Counted from the stretch's first letter, positions 20,366 to 32,619 are shown. The stretch: DNA of 64,000 nucleotides from Symsagittifera roscoffensis (GCF_963678635.1 NC_087062.1:82165512-82229511), one strand, 5' to 3'. The notes: generated by a model from the letters alone, not told the origin. Translations and numbers: made by a program.

Positions 20366-22965
20366 CGTGGGCTAAAAAAATTATTACTTTGAGATTGAAA
20401 AGCGGTGGTATGGGGTTGTTCTATAATTTGTTCATATGTATTTTCATCTTGTGAATGATGTGTCATTATATGTTGTATGGGACTTTGCGATATGGTTGGT
20501 CTAAAATTTAGATTATGTGTTATTGCTAAATTTCGAAAATTCCGTGGGACTAGGGATAATGGATGGTTATGTGGTAGGGGTGGTAACTGTGGTGCTGTAG
20601 GCGTTATTTCTATATTATTATGTTCTTCGTCGTACGTGTTCTGTCTTGTCGCTATTTTTGTATTGGCTTCTTTTATTTGTGAGTCTAAAAGAATTTTGTT
20701 TATTGATGATGAAAAAATTCCAAAAAAATCCTGCAAATAGTGTGCGTGCTGCACTTGCTTGTCTATTTACTTGTGTGTGTATAGCACATGTGTTATAGAT
20801 TCCTTTTAAAAGTGAAAAAAGAAATCCTATAAAGTTAAACATTGCGTATACAATAGTCAATTTTTCTAAGATGTAATAGGGCCATCCTAGAAAATCAAGA
20901 ATTTCATTTTTTAGTGTAACAAAACTAAAAATATTTATAGGTGAGATATCTTGTGGTCGGTATTTTTCACCGTTTAGATATATATAGTCTTTAATGTCTT
21001 TAAAATATCCGCTATAATCTTGTGTATAGATGTCTGCAAATCCTGCGGTTTCGGCAAGTTTGCGTAAGTTTTGGTCAATTGATTGTCTTTGTATAGTGTC
21101 CATTTGTGTTAATAATTCTTGGAATTGTTTTGTTCTAATGTGATGTTGGATATCGGATTTTGAATATATTCCAATTAATTGTAAGTCGATATTTGGGTTT
21201 CGAGCAATAGCTCTAATGCTTTCAGGTGAAAGTTTTTTGAGTGATTGCATTTATGTGGGGTATGGGGTAAGAAGATAATATTTATCTTCATCAGGGTTCA
21301 GTTGTACTACATTGTGGCTATTTTCTGATCCACATGGGACTGCGGTATCCCAGAAATAGGTTCGTCTTGAAAGTGTGTCAACGAAATGTACTTTATTTTT
21401 ATAAAAGATAGGGATTCTTTTATAACATCGTTTATCTTCAAAAACATAAAGTGGTGATACTTTTTTGGTACAGGTATAAAACCATAAAATGTTTCCTTCG
21501 TAGTCTAAAAAATTTGATCTATTTCCTGATAGTAAATATCCTGCATAGGGTATTTTTAATACTGCTAGTGCAAGTGATTGTAAGATTTGTGTCCGTTCTA
21601 ATTCGCATTGTTGGTGAAGTGTTTCTAATTCAGAGAGTGACATTTCCTGAAAAATTCGGCTAATTGTATAGTCCAATTTTATATCTAAGTGAATATCATA
21701 GTGGATTTTACCAAAATAAGATTTATTCATTAGTGATAGTTCTTGTAAACGTGTGCTTCTAGTGTCATGGGGCTTTAGATGTCCACCAGGTTGACCAATA
21801 CTTTTTTGAAAATTAACTGGTATATATGATGTTCCTTCGTTTAGAGGATGACTTGTGGCATAGGGGTCAATTTTTATTTTTCCAGTGGTGATGTCGAATC
21901 CTTTTTCGTATTCAACTAATATTTCAGAATATTGTGTTTTGTGAAGTGTGTTTATGTATTTGCATGCAAGTTCTGTTTCTTGATATATTTGAAAACGTGT
22001 CAATTTATTTTCTATATTGTGAGTGTTTCTAAAATCAGTACTTTGTTTTCGTGATGGATTTACTTGTTCATATGGAATTGATTGTATAAAATATTTTTCG
22101 CGAAATTTTATCAATCGGGCGTGTGTTTTTGCTACTTGAAATGTTGTACATGCGTCTTCGGGGAACCAAACAATTGTTGCTTGTGTTCGTGTTGTAGGGT
22201 CACAATAGCCTTGATCGTTTTTACAAGGTAATCTAATTCCTTGATAGATAAATTGCGTGTGAGTTGTATTTTTTCGAGTTGTATTTTCCAATCGAAAAAC
22301 ATTATTTCTTGATATCCTTTATTTTTCGTGTCTGCTTTGCAGTTTGATGGGTTATTTATACCAATGCGAGGTATCCAGTGTTTATCATGTATGTCATAAG
22401 TTAATCTTCCGTGTGCGCCGTTGTATGGGTATTTTTCATCTAGTTTTATATGTCCTTGATATCTTTCAAGTTCTGCTTGATGTACAGAATCTGCAAAAAC
22501 TTGGAAATATACTAACTTTCTATCTTTGTTTTTATTTCTTGTCATATTTAGTCTGAGTAACTCGTTTTTACAATCTTCGTGATTGAGATGTAAAAGTCGT
22601 TCGATATTACTTTGGTAGAATGATTCGTGGTCAAGTCGGTTTTTATTTCCATTTGAGACTTTTGAACAATGTACTTTCTTTTCAGAAAATGTTGCCGTGA
22701 ATTTATATCCTTTAACTGTTGTTGCTCGGACTTTTGAGTAGAGTGTCGCTATTACATTGGTAGTTTCTATAGCTTGTGCTTCTGTTTCGCATTGTGATAC
22801 TTGATTTATTGCATATTTGTGTAGTGTTTTTTGTTCATTTTCTTCACAATCGTAATGTATTACTAATACATTTTGGGGTCCTGTGCGAGGGGAAGGATTT
22901 ATGTTTTGATTTGAAATTACTAAAAAAAAGAGTTGGAGAAAAATTAATATTTTTAGAATATACAT
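20362..22965 (-). pseudogene. env-like glycoprotein, element R
   Basis: About 868 codons. It has a signal peptide (MYILKILIFLQLFFLVIS), an N-terminal region with paired Cys, LPCKNDQGYC then ATIVWFPED (~residue 255), ERTQILQSLALAVL and YAGYLLSGNRSNF (~470), GFADIYTQDYSGYFKDIKDY, a hydrophobic stretch with MFNFIGFLFSLLKGIY (~700), a second weak one (LFAGFF), and a tail with TPTAPQLPPLP. Lesions are a 16-base deletion near 22240 between short direct repeats, a TTA-to-TAA stop at 21251 and an extra T near 20730. The stop TGA (20364-20362) overlaps the ORF-B ATG. The presumed role is binding and fusion at the cell surface. Its affinity is unproven; glycoproteins of negative-strand RNA viruses such as chuviruses are a candidate source. 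Confidence 0.7.
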
Positions 22966-24283
22966 GTGTATGATAATCCTGAGTATGGGTTATAAAATGT
23001 GATGTAACCAATTGTCTTTTTGGTATATCTGTCGTATTTATATAATACTTCAGTTGTTATAAATGGTGGTGGTAATGATTGAGCTGTTATATTTGGTGGG
23101 TTTAATGGGTAAGGATGTTGAGCAATGTTGTTTAGTTTAACCGTGATTTCAAATTTTAATTGTAGACTATTTTGTTGGAGTATTTGGATGTTATGATCAC
23201 GAATGTCTTCGTGGATATCTTGTCTATATTGTAATCTATTAAGTGCCCAGTTGTGTAGTCGGTTACTTTCTGTATGCTGTCCAAATAATGGTGGGGGTGC
23301 TGTGAATGTATTCCAGTCTAATCTTAGAGGGATATTTGTTGATGATTGTTCGTGGTATCTAGCGTCGAGATTATTTGGAAAATTAAAGGAAAAGGTGTCG
23401 GTGAAATTTGGCTTTTTGATGGTGTTGATGGTAGTGATAATGTTTCTGGTAGTGATGATGATGTTGTTGTATCAGTAGAAATATCTATTGGATCATTTAT
23501 TAAATTGGGTTCACCTTGTGTGAATGATTGTGTTGTCCAATATGGTAGTCGTGATGTTTGGTTTGGAGGGTTAAAGGGATTTTCACGTATTTGTTCAGAT
23601 GTTGGTGTTGAACCTAAGTAATCTGAGGGTAGACTTGAGGTGCTACGTTGTGAAAGAAGTGTAGGGGTTTCTGGTAATATACCAATTGGGTTTTCCGGAG
23701 TACTTTGTGATGGGGATTGGGGTATATCAAAATGAACTCGGGGGGTTTGAAAATTTCTGTTTCGTCGAGGATGTATAATTTGTCTATTTATTTCAGCTGT
23801 ATTTTGATTTTGACTAAGATTTCGTATTCTACTTAATTCTTGTGGTAGTGTTGGGTACAAGTTATATGTTGGTTCACTTAGAGGTGCTTGTCGCTGAACT
23901 GGTTCGAGTGGTTCAGATAAGCGAGCGTGTCGTTCTTCAAAGGTATATGGGTTATCTTGAAAAAAAATTCGTGTAGATGTTTGGGGGTTTTGGGTAGTTA
24001 TAGGTGTTGTTGGGTTATCTTGGGATGATGTCGGTGAAGACTGACTGTGTGATTGTTGGTTAGCAATTTTTGATGGCTTTTTGATCTATTTCTTTTAGTG
24101 AAAAAATTTATGTTTATTGTAATATTCTTCTAGAAAAAGAATTAGAAGGATTGTTGCTAAGGCGAATGCGATGATTGCTTTCTTAATACATTTGCATATT
24201 GTCAAGATGAGGGATGATAGAAATGTTATAAAAATTACAAATAGTAAAAAAATATCTGTTCTACTAAAAATGGTTCGTATTAT
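22953..24283 (-). pseudogene. ORF-A, element R
   Basis: The head runs from 24283, where an ATA replaces the ATG of L, and is open for 62 codons. It has two hydrophobic segments around the loop LTICKCIKKAI, ending LEEYYNKHKFFH. Two stops (TAA 24097-24095, then TAG) separate it from the Ser/Thr/Pro-rich part, which lies in the same frame. In L the stops fall elsewhere, so the ancestor was probably open through this point. The stretch contains QTPRVHFDIPQSPSQ and LGSTPTSEQIRENPFNPP. The C-terminal domain is in the -1 frame after about 23385, as in L. In E3 the two parts share one frame. The gene ends at 22953, 13 bases inside env. Function unknown. Confidence 0.55.
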
Positions 24284-24368
24284 TTAGATAAGTTTTGTAT
24301 CTCGTACCTGTGAATATGGTCACGGCTTTTGAAAGTTGGAGGTATAGTTCAAATATGAAATAGAAAAT

Positions 24369-24509
24369 TTAAAAAATATTGCAAAAAATGATTAAGATTA
24401 TTACAAAAGCTTCAAAGGTATCAAAAAGAAATATGAATAAAAGTTTAAATATTGTTAAAAAGTTTGTGAAAATGTTGAGAAATATGTTGACTGATCGAGA
24501 GAAGAGCAT
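24369..24509 (-). pseudogene. Small hydrophobic ORF SH1, element R
   Basis: 46 codons from ATG 24509, directly after the s1 stop (TAAATG). It shares MLFSRSVNIF and FLFDTFEAF with L and is otherwise Phe/Ile/Leu-rich. A TAA stands where L has TTA, so the last third is lost; the downstream frame is also shifted. Confidence 0.45.
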
Positions 24510-24713
24510 TTAAGAAATGGCTTCTTGATCGAATATTTTTTGTTGTTTGAGGCAATTTTCAAGTGTGGTTGAATTATTTATTGGTTTTTTGACGAGTGGG
24601 TTGGATTTTGTGAAAAATTGTTGGGGGCGAAATTTATGGTGCTCGGGAGGTCTTCTTTTTCTTTATTTTTATTTGTCAAGTGATCTGGGGTATTTTTGAG
24701 ATTTTTTTACTTT
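24510..24713 (-). pseudogene. Small basic ORF s1, element R
   Basis: Counterpart of 864-1064. It opens after TAA 24714-24712 without an ATG. A TGA replaces the CGA codon of L before the basic block, and one inserted base shifts the frame. Downstream it keeps NPLVKK, INNSTTLE and LKQQKIF and ends EAIS-stop touching the SH1 ATG. Confidence 0.35.
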
Positions 24714-24714
24714 A

Positions 24715-25103
24715 GGCTAATTTAATATGGTCGTTCTTTTACTTTAGGCTAATTTAACATTTTTGTTTGGGGGGTATTTGAGGTCTGAGTTGGGGAAATA
24801 TTGTTCATCTTTGGGTTATTAGATAAGGGAGGGTTATGATATTATGGTGATATTTATTTTAGTTGTCAAGTTGGAATGGTTTGCCTATTTTTGACCTGGA
24901 GGTCGTAAAGTTAAAGTTATAGATATGCCTGGAGTTTAATATCTTTCGTCTAATTGGTTTGTGTTAGAGTTATAGAAGGTGACGGATTGAATGAATCCTA
25001 TTGGCTAATTTTGAACTAGAATTGCTGCGTGTTTGTCAGCATGTTATTTTGAAAAATGAAAGGTCAAAATATTTCAGAGGTGCAAAGATTATTAATTGTA
25101 AAA
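24715..25103 (-). other. Spacer between pol and s1, element R
   Basis: About 390 bases, no supported frame. It includes a short direct repeat of TTAGCCTAAAGTAAAA at about 24700-24745. Confidence 0.45.
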
Positions 25104-27363
25104 TTAAAGCTGTTTTTGAAATTCAACTTTCTTTAATATTTTAGATTGCGGGATGAATGTCTTGTAGTTTTTGCGTGGTTGATTTCTAAGTCGTGATGAC
25201 TCTCTATGTTCTGATTTGTCGACTTGTTCTTGGGGTATAATTTTTTCTGTCATTTTTCTATTTTTTCTTTCTTTTTGAGGAATATTTTGATCTAGCTTTT
25301 TTGTATTGTTTTTCATTGTAGTTGATTTTTTATTTTGGTTTTCGAGGTGTATGTCATGTTGTTCTTTTGTTTCATTTTCCGTATGTGGGTTATTTTGAAT
25401 AAATTTTAAACCTGTGAAAGAATATAATTGAGTTAGTTCGCGTAGTGCGTATTCTTTTGGGTAATAAGGTAATACATTGTTTCGATGTTGAACAATTTCT
25501 TTTTGGTCTAAGTCGGAGATTTTATATGTTACGTCAGTGGGTTTGGCAATTATTTGGTATGGTCCTTTACGAAGGGGTTGTAGTTTTTTAGAAATTCCTT
25601 TTTGAGTGTTAAAATTAGGTATTAAAACAAATGTTCCAATTTTTAAATCGGAGGCTGGTGTAAAGCGTGAATTTATTTGTTCATTAATGTTTTGCCTTTG
25701 TAACAACTTTTTTTTACTTTTTGGTAAATTTCATTGTGTTTTTTATCTCTATTTAAAATCCATTCGGTGTGTGCACCGGAGGCTAATTTAAGAATTTGTG
25801 GGTGATGAAAATGATCTTCATCATGTGTGTGTAAAGGTAGGTTATAACAAATTGAGTCTTTATTCGGTTGACAATGACTTTGTGCATTTTTATGAGAGTT
25901 TGCTGTAAACATAATTGGTTTACGTGGCTTTTGATTAAAAACCATTTCGTATGGTGACATTCCTAGAGTTGTCGTGATTTGTGAATTATATGCTAAGGGA
26001 AATAGTTTTACATCTGCTGACCATTCGGTGTATCTTGTATCATTTCCATTGATGATACATCTAAGATATTCTTGTAGTGAACGGTTCATACCTTCGACTA
26101 AGCCGTTTGTCCAAGGTGCATGAGATGTACGTGGTTTGTGTTTGATGTTATATAAATGACATAGTGTGATGATTTCATTATTTATGAATTCTGTACCGTT
26201 GTCTGTAACTAAAATTTCGGGTAGTCCGAACTTGGCTATCCAGTGTTCATAAAGTGTTGTGTAAGCGTAATAAGCGTTACAATGTGGTACTGGGTTAAGT
26301 GCTACATAATGTGTAAATGCGTCATAATGTAGGAGTTTCCTTCAGATGATGGTGAAATTGGTCCTTTTGTATCGAATGAAATACGATGGTTAAAATATAT
26401 AAATTTTGTCCTTTAAAATCTTGTTTTTGTGCTATTTGTTTTTGATTTGGATAAGGTTTATTTAGCTGACATACTATACAATCATTGCATAGTACTTTTA
26501 TCCAAATTGGTGCATTTGAGAAATAAAAATTTTGGTATGAAATTTGAATATGTTTTCTCTGATCCAGAGTGTCCTTTAATGTTTTGTGTATGTGAAATGT
26601 TAAAAGCTATGAGAATCATACTTAAAGGGAGACAGGGAACTGTAGATTCATTTAATTGGTATTCTAGAAGGTCTGTGTTTTCATTAATTGTTGTATTATT
26701 AAATTTTCGAAAATATCGGAGGAGTGTTTTATTTCCTAAAATTGTGGTATCTGCTTTTATGGGTTTAGTTTTATATTTGTGCCATGATTTTAGTTGTCTA
26801 ATTACTGGGTCAAGATTTTGATATTGTTTCAAGGTATTTATTGTAATTTTATCTGTTGGGGGGAGAAAAATGTTTTCAATTTCTAATTTAGATAAAGGAA
26901 TTGTGTCAAGTGGGTCATGGAGGTCAAAAACTTGATTTATTGTGTATTTTGAATCATTTGTTTGTGGTCCTGATAAATTTATTTTATCAGTTAGATTTTC
27001 TTTTTCAATTAATGGAAAAAGATCTTTTTTATGCGAGTGTTGTTTTACTCTTTTTTGTTGGGTGTTATCTTTTATCCATTGTGAGTATGGAATTGGTTTG
27101 AAAGTTGATGTTCCAAGTAGATCAACTTCGTAGTGGTTATTTTGGCAACCTAAGTAAAGTGGAAAGTGTTGTAGGTTATTTATCTGTGATTGTTCAATGT
27201 CGGTTTTTACTGCATATTTGCATTCTAGTCGGGGTGATGTTTCGTTTTCTGCAAGGTAAAATTTTATATTCTTGGGTACTTCAACTGTAGTTTTTCGTGT
27301 AAGTAATTCAGGTGGTTTCGACTTAATGTATCTGGTAATGCAAGATTTTTTCCTGCTGTCCAA
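25104..27363 (-). pseudogene. Integrase region of pol, element R
   Basis: Joins viral cDNA to host DNA. In order there are RNase H/integrase linker residues (PPELLTRKTTVEVPKN), a zinc-binding N-terminus (HTQNIKGHSG with CNDCIVC near 26480), and a catalytic core with FDTKGPISPS near 26380, VTDNGTEFIN at ~26210-26180 and LVEGMNRSLQ at ~26100. The spacing between the last Asp and the Glu is 35 residues (DX35E). The core continues to YNSQITTTLGMSPYEMVFNQ, then the GPF/Y module (RKGPYQII) and a charged tail. Frameshifts and stops lie near 26340-26480 and 25700. It overlaps the end of the RNase H frame by about 100 bases, showing an indel at that joint. Confidence 0.85.
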
Positions 27364-29133
27364 ACTATATGTAAGTTTGGAAATTTCATTAGAATTAATT
27401 GAAATCTATAAACTCGGTGATTTGGGTTTGACTTTTGTGTAAAGAGAAAAATGATTGGTTTGTGATCTGTGAATAGAACTGTTGGATGTTTTGATCCAAG
27501 TATCATAAATTCATATTCTGTAAGTGTATAAATTATAGCTGTACATTCTCTCATTAGAGTTGAGAGTCGGAGCTCTGCTTGAGTGAATAATCGAGAATTT
27601 TCTGATATAAGGTTCATTTTATTTGTACCATTGTGTGATTGTAATAATGCTGCGCCGATGCCAAAATTTGAAGCATCGCACATTGCATAGAATAGTTGAT
27701 TTGGATCTGGAATTGTATTTGAAATTTGTTCAGTTAGGAGTTTTTTAATTTCTTCAAATCGTGTTTGATGTTCTGTATTCCATTCAAAATTATTTTGTTG
27801 TCTGAGTATATTATAGAATGGTCTTAAGTATAATTGCATTTTATAAACATATTTGCTCAAAAAATTTAACATTCCAAGGAATTCCTGGATTTTCTTTTTG
27901 TTTGTTGGTGGTTGAAGTTTCTGAATAGCATCAATGCGTGATTTTAATGGAGTGATTGTCTTTCTTGCTATATTGTGTCCTAAAAATTTAACTCGTGTTA
28001 AAAAGAAGTGTGATTTATCGGGGGCGGCCTTCAGATTTTCGTTCTGAAGTATTTTGTGATAGTGTTCTAAAATTTTAAACATTTCTTCTTTTGTCTGTGA
28101 TTGCATAAAAACATCGTCTAAATAGGTGATTGCGTTTTTCTTGAGTATTAGTGGTCTAAAAATTTTGCTCATAAAAGCTGAAAATGCTGCTGGTCCTATG
28201 GATATTCCATAGAACAGGCGGTTGAATTCATATTAATGATTTCCAATAACAAATTGTGTTAAACGTCGCGATTGTTCATCTAGTGGCATTTGATTAAATG
28301 CACTATTCATATCTGCGGTTGTAAAGTATTTTCCGTTTATTTTTGTTAAAATAACTTGTATTGGTTCAATAGGCCAATTGCATTTTGATTCGTCTCTTAG
28401 TGAATTAAGATATCTAGCGTCTAGAACTATTTTTAATGATTCTCCTTTTGCTAAGATGATAACAGGGTTGATAAATGTGTTACCTTTTGGTTGTTCTTCT
28501 TTGTTTACAGGTGAGATAATTTTGTATTGCTCTAAAATATCGAGTAATCTGTTCATTTTATCGTGTAAATGAATTGGTACTTTACTTGCTCTTTGTTTTT
28601 TGAAAACTGCGTCAGGTTTTAACGGGAGATGTAGTGATGAACTAATTTTACCAACATCGAATTTGAATGTTCATTAGACTGATGAATATTTTATTAGCTG
28701 TTTGGCTAATTTATCAAATTCGGCTTGTGTTATTTGTGAATGTTGGAAGTTAAACATTGTTAAAAATTTCTGTTGATCCTCTGTATAGTTATTTATGTTG
28801 AATGTAGGTTTGAAATATGGGGTTTTTTTGTGAAATAATCTGTATTTCTTTTTTCATTACTTATTATATTTTTTATGGATAGTTCTTCGTTAAGAATTGT
28901 GGATTGACAAATATCTAATAATTGGAGTATATTATTTACGCGTATGCTTTTTCATGCATTGGTGATATTGTAGCGTTGGTTTCGCAATATCCTAAAAGTC
29001 CTAAGGGTAATGTTACTTGATACGGTGTATTGTTGTATACATGTAACGAAATGATGTCTGAATTCGTATTTTTAAAATATTTTATGGATGAAATTGTGAT
29101 TTTGAAAAAAATTATGGATAGGTTTGAATTCAA
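27264..29133 (-). pseudogene. Reverse transcriptase and RNase H region of pol, element R
   Basis: Copies the RNA genome to DNA. A linker with TLPLGLLGYCE is followed, after in-frame stops near 28678, by FKFDVGKI, LPLKPDAVF, SKVPIHLHDKM, FINPVIILAK, LKIVLDARYLN and FTTADMNSAFNQMPL. The active-site motif is ITYLDDVFMQ (~28130). KSHFFLTRVKFLGH and the thumb follow, then RNase H with CDASNFGIGAALL, MRECTAI, LFTDHKPI and LALPDTLSRN. The RT frame is interrupted by one TAA at 28235-28233 where a Gln is expected. Motifs and order are those of Ty3/gypsy (Metaviridae). Confidence 0.92.
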
Positions 29134-29200
29134 AGTCTAACATAAGAGTTGTTGTTTATTTTGACTTTTATAATGTTGGTGAACTTCTCTTATTAAAAAA

Positions 29201-30145
29201 TTATATATATATATTTCCTGATAGTGGTTTCAGGTGTTTCCGTTGTTGATTGTAAATGGAGTAAAATTTTGAGAAGAGTGGTGGTTGTTTATTTAATCTT
29301 TGAAAAAATGTTAGGGCTGTGTTTTTTGTTTTTGTGTACTTATCTTTGATTAGTATTTTACTATTCAAGATGTTGATTGTTGGTATATATTTAGAGATAA
29401 ATGGTATTCCAATGATATTGTGTTTAATATCAGTGATATGAAATAATTGTTTAAATGGTTTGTTTAAAATTTTATTTTGCTCCATTGTTCTTGTGGGGAG
29501 AAAAAATAATTGAACTTTTCCATAGTTTACTAATGTTGATCCTTGTGCTGTTGCTAGTTTACTGGAGGTTGCAATAGGCGTTAATTTTGGGTGTAATGTT
29601 TTGATTTCATTCCATGTGGGAATGTTTATTATGTTTGATTCTGCTCCTGAATCAATTAAAAAATCGATTTCAAGATCTGGTGGTTGAAATTCTTTGTTTC
29701 TTGGACTTTCTAAAAGAAATAGTATTGTCCAAATTTTTTCTTTGGGTTGTTCTTTTTGTATATTTTGATCGATGTGATTTGTATTGAAGCATTTTGTTTT
29801 GTCATTTTCATTGGGTTTATTTACAGTGTTGATTTCGTTAGTTTCTTCTGCCATTTGTGTAGTATGGATGGGTTCAATATAATAATTGTGAAGGAGTTCC
29901 AATTGATTTTCATATATATGTGATGAAAAAGGTTGTTCATATTTTATAGGTTCGTAGTCGTTTTCGACTGATATCATATTTATGGAGATAGTGTTTTCTG
30001 TATCACTTTCTGTGTCTGATGATCCACAGTTTATTTGATTTAGTTGTAGTTCGTTATTTCCTGTGTCATCAATAACTGGGGGGTCTGATGTTGTTTCTTC
30101 ATTTGATTGTATTTGATTAATATGTCTTTGATTTTGGGTGTACTA
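29201..30145 (-). pseudogene. Aspartic protease region, element R
   Basis: The retropepsin that cuts gag and pol. The active-site motif is FLIDSGAESNIINIP at ~29650. GKVQLFFLP and HNIIGIPFISKY (flap-side and ILG-type region) follow. The frame is open from about 30145, well upstream of its first Met codon (29977), through an acidic Ser/Thr/Asn-rich stretch, which suggests it was made as part of a gag-pro-pol polyprotein. A stop stands at 29201 before the RT linker. Confidence 0.85.
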
Positions 30146-30149
30146 CTTC

Positions 30150-32617
30150 TGTAGCGATGTTTAGAGTTATTATAATAGTTATTATTTCTATGTGGTGATT
30201 GAGAATAATTTCTATATCGATTATTATAACTTGAATGTCAATTTTGTGAATTGTTTCGTGATCTGTTTTCATAATTATCGTTTGATCTGTGATAGTTTGA
30301 TCTGTTATATGAGTTATTCCTTGATCGATTGTTCGGGTAATTTTGATTTCGGTTGTTTGAATAACTTCTATATCGATAATTTGAATAGTTTCTATTTCTA
30401 TTATATGATGAGTTTCGTGATTGATTGTTTGGGTAGTTTTTATTTCTTATGTTTGATTGAGAATTAGATCTAGAAACAAATTGTGTTGTATTTGAATTTG
30501 ATCTGGAGTAGTTATTTCGACTATTTGGTCGATTGTAATGATTTTGTGAAGAATTTTGTGTATTTCTTCGTTCTGGTGATCTTCCTCTATAACTTGAGTT
30601 ATATGGTGATTGATTCCTTGTGTAATTTGAGTTGCTCGGAAGTAGTTTTCCTGAGTTGTTATTACTATATGTATTTTTGTTTGGTAGATTTTGGTCTTTT
30701 TCATGTATTGATAGAACGATTTATTTGGTTCTTTGTGGTTTTGAGGTTTATTCTGATTGTCTTGTTGTTTTTGTCTACATTCGGAAAAACGGTGTCAGTA
30801 TCGTCGGCAATTTTTACACCATTTTTTGGAGAATGGTTTGCCTTTAAAGTTTGGATGTTTTTCGTATAGTTTTAGTATTTCAGTGATTTTTTCAACGAGA
30901 TCTGTATTTGATTCCTGTATGTTGTTGATATTTGTGGTATTTGTTTCAATTCTATTAATATATTGTAATTTCAGATTTTCTGTTTCTTCAAGTTTCATTG
31001 TGATTTCCGCTTGCTCTAGTTTGTCTACTACTTTTCGAAAATCTAGATCGGGCTCTCGATTGAGGAAGGATGGGATGCTCTCTTTTTTATTGCTATTTTC
31101 CTTAATTGAGGTGTTAAGGTCATCATTAAGATTTCTGTCATTTTTGTGTTTTTGTAGTCATGTGTATTTAATGAATATGCTTTTCGAACTAGTGTTTCGA
31201 TACGTACTGCTAATTGTTTGATGGTTTCATTTGGTAATCTGCGAATTTCGTTACATAAAACTCTTTGTTGTTGTTTATTTCTCTCGGAGTCAAACATTTT
31301 TGAAAATTCTTGTGTAAATCTTTTCCAATTTGATTTTATTTCTATAGGTAATACTGAAAACCATTTTTGAGCTGCGCCATCTAAGGTTTTTTGTATCAAC
31401 GCTGTGCGTCGATGTATCTAATTTTGATGTAGTGGTGTATTAATTGGTTCAGGTCCATCAAATTTGCTGTTACTGCAATTAAATAATCTTCTACAGAATA
31501 TTCAGGGTCTGTTCCTGTGAATACCATTAATGGTTTATTTGATGTTATTGATGATCCACCCATAAGGTATGGATTCATTGTCATTTGTAGTGATTCTGCG
31601 GCATTTGGCATTTGTGATAAATTTGAAAGTTGATTTTTTGTTATTTCGTGTTGTTGAAGGTAATATGGGAGTGGTATTTCATTTTGCATTTGAGTTGGTT
31701 GATACGAGTGTGTGATCATTGGGTTTTGTGGCTGATATGGTTGAAAAGATTGTGTATTAGTTGGGTTTTGCATTTGTATTGGTTGTTGATTTTGTGTATC
31801 TGTTGGATGTGGAGAAAAAATTCTATGATATGTATATGGTTTTTGCACTCCTTGTCCGCGATATTCTTGAGTATATGGTGCAAATATATCTGGTTGTAAA
31901 TAATCATCATCAGAGGATAAGTAATCCGTATGATGAGGTGCTTGCTTTTTTATTTTTATTTTGTTGAAAGAATGGGTAATTTTCACTTTGATCCTGTGGA
32001 GGATGTGAATTAGTTTGAAAATTTACTGAGTTGGTTGTTCTCATTGGGTTATCCCAATATCGAGATCTTATCTGATTATTATTATTTTTTCGTGGGGGAT
32101 AGTTTGTTTTTGATGAATGTGCGTAACTATAATTGTGTTCCGCAAAAGTGTTTCTTGTGAACGTTCTGCGTGTTTTTGACGGTACTGTCATGAGTCTATA
32201 TGTTTGATAATCCATTTGTGAATATTTTGGAGCAACCGAAGGTTTAACGGTTGATTGTAAGGTTACTTGTGCTAGTGAAGTGTTTGTATTTTTTGGTGTT
32301 GTTAAATTTGGACGTATCGGTGAAATACTGTGTTGTGTAGTTGTTGTTGTTTGGACGATTTCTTCATTTATGAAGTGTGATGGTGTTTGAATATCTTGTT
32401 GTGTAAGATTCCTAGTTCCATTAAGGTTTTCATTGTGTATGACGGTCGAGTTTAAACTGTTATTTCGCGTATCAGGTAAAAATGTATTGTAGTTTAATGG
32501 TGTTGCATCAATGGTTAATGGTACTACTCTTACATAATCTCTTGTATAAGATATTGTACTTATTGCTTGACTTGAGATGGATTGTGGGATATTTATGAAT
32601 GCATAATGGTCGCACCA
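30150..32617 (-). pseudogene. gag, element R
   Basis: Structural polyprotein. The first ATG of the frame is at 32215 (MDYQTYRLMTVPSKTRRT), yet the same frame is open back to the primer binding site (~134 more codons, Thr/Ser/Asn/Pro-rich, no ATG). The capsid part has LMVFTGTDPEYSVEDYL (~31490), LDGAAQKWFSVLP (~31380) and LPNETIKQLAVRIE. A CCHC zinc knuckle (CKNC...HRFSEC, ~30810-30770) has a TGA at the position usually Gly. An Asn/Arg/Ser/Tyr-rich region near 30200-30600 follows. Frameshifts near 31960 and 31400 and the TGA show it is dead. Confidence 0.8.
32603..32617 (-). promoter_or_regulatory. tRNA primer binding site, element R
   Basis: On the minus strand TGGTGCGACCATTAT starts two bases after the LTR end. 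TGG matches the CCA end of a tRNA. The first 11 bases are the same in E4 (51558), where the following bases also resemble the complement of a T-arm. I could not name the tRNA. Confidence 0.65.
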
Positions 32618-32619
32618 GA

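Noticed and set aside
20362-22965. Errantivirus/baculovirus F-type envelope
   Set aside because: No Arg-rich cleavage site followed by a hydrophobic fusion peptide could be seen, and the C-terminal tail is far longer than usual for that group.
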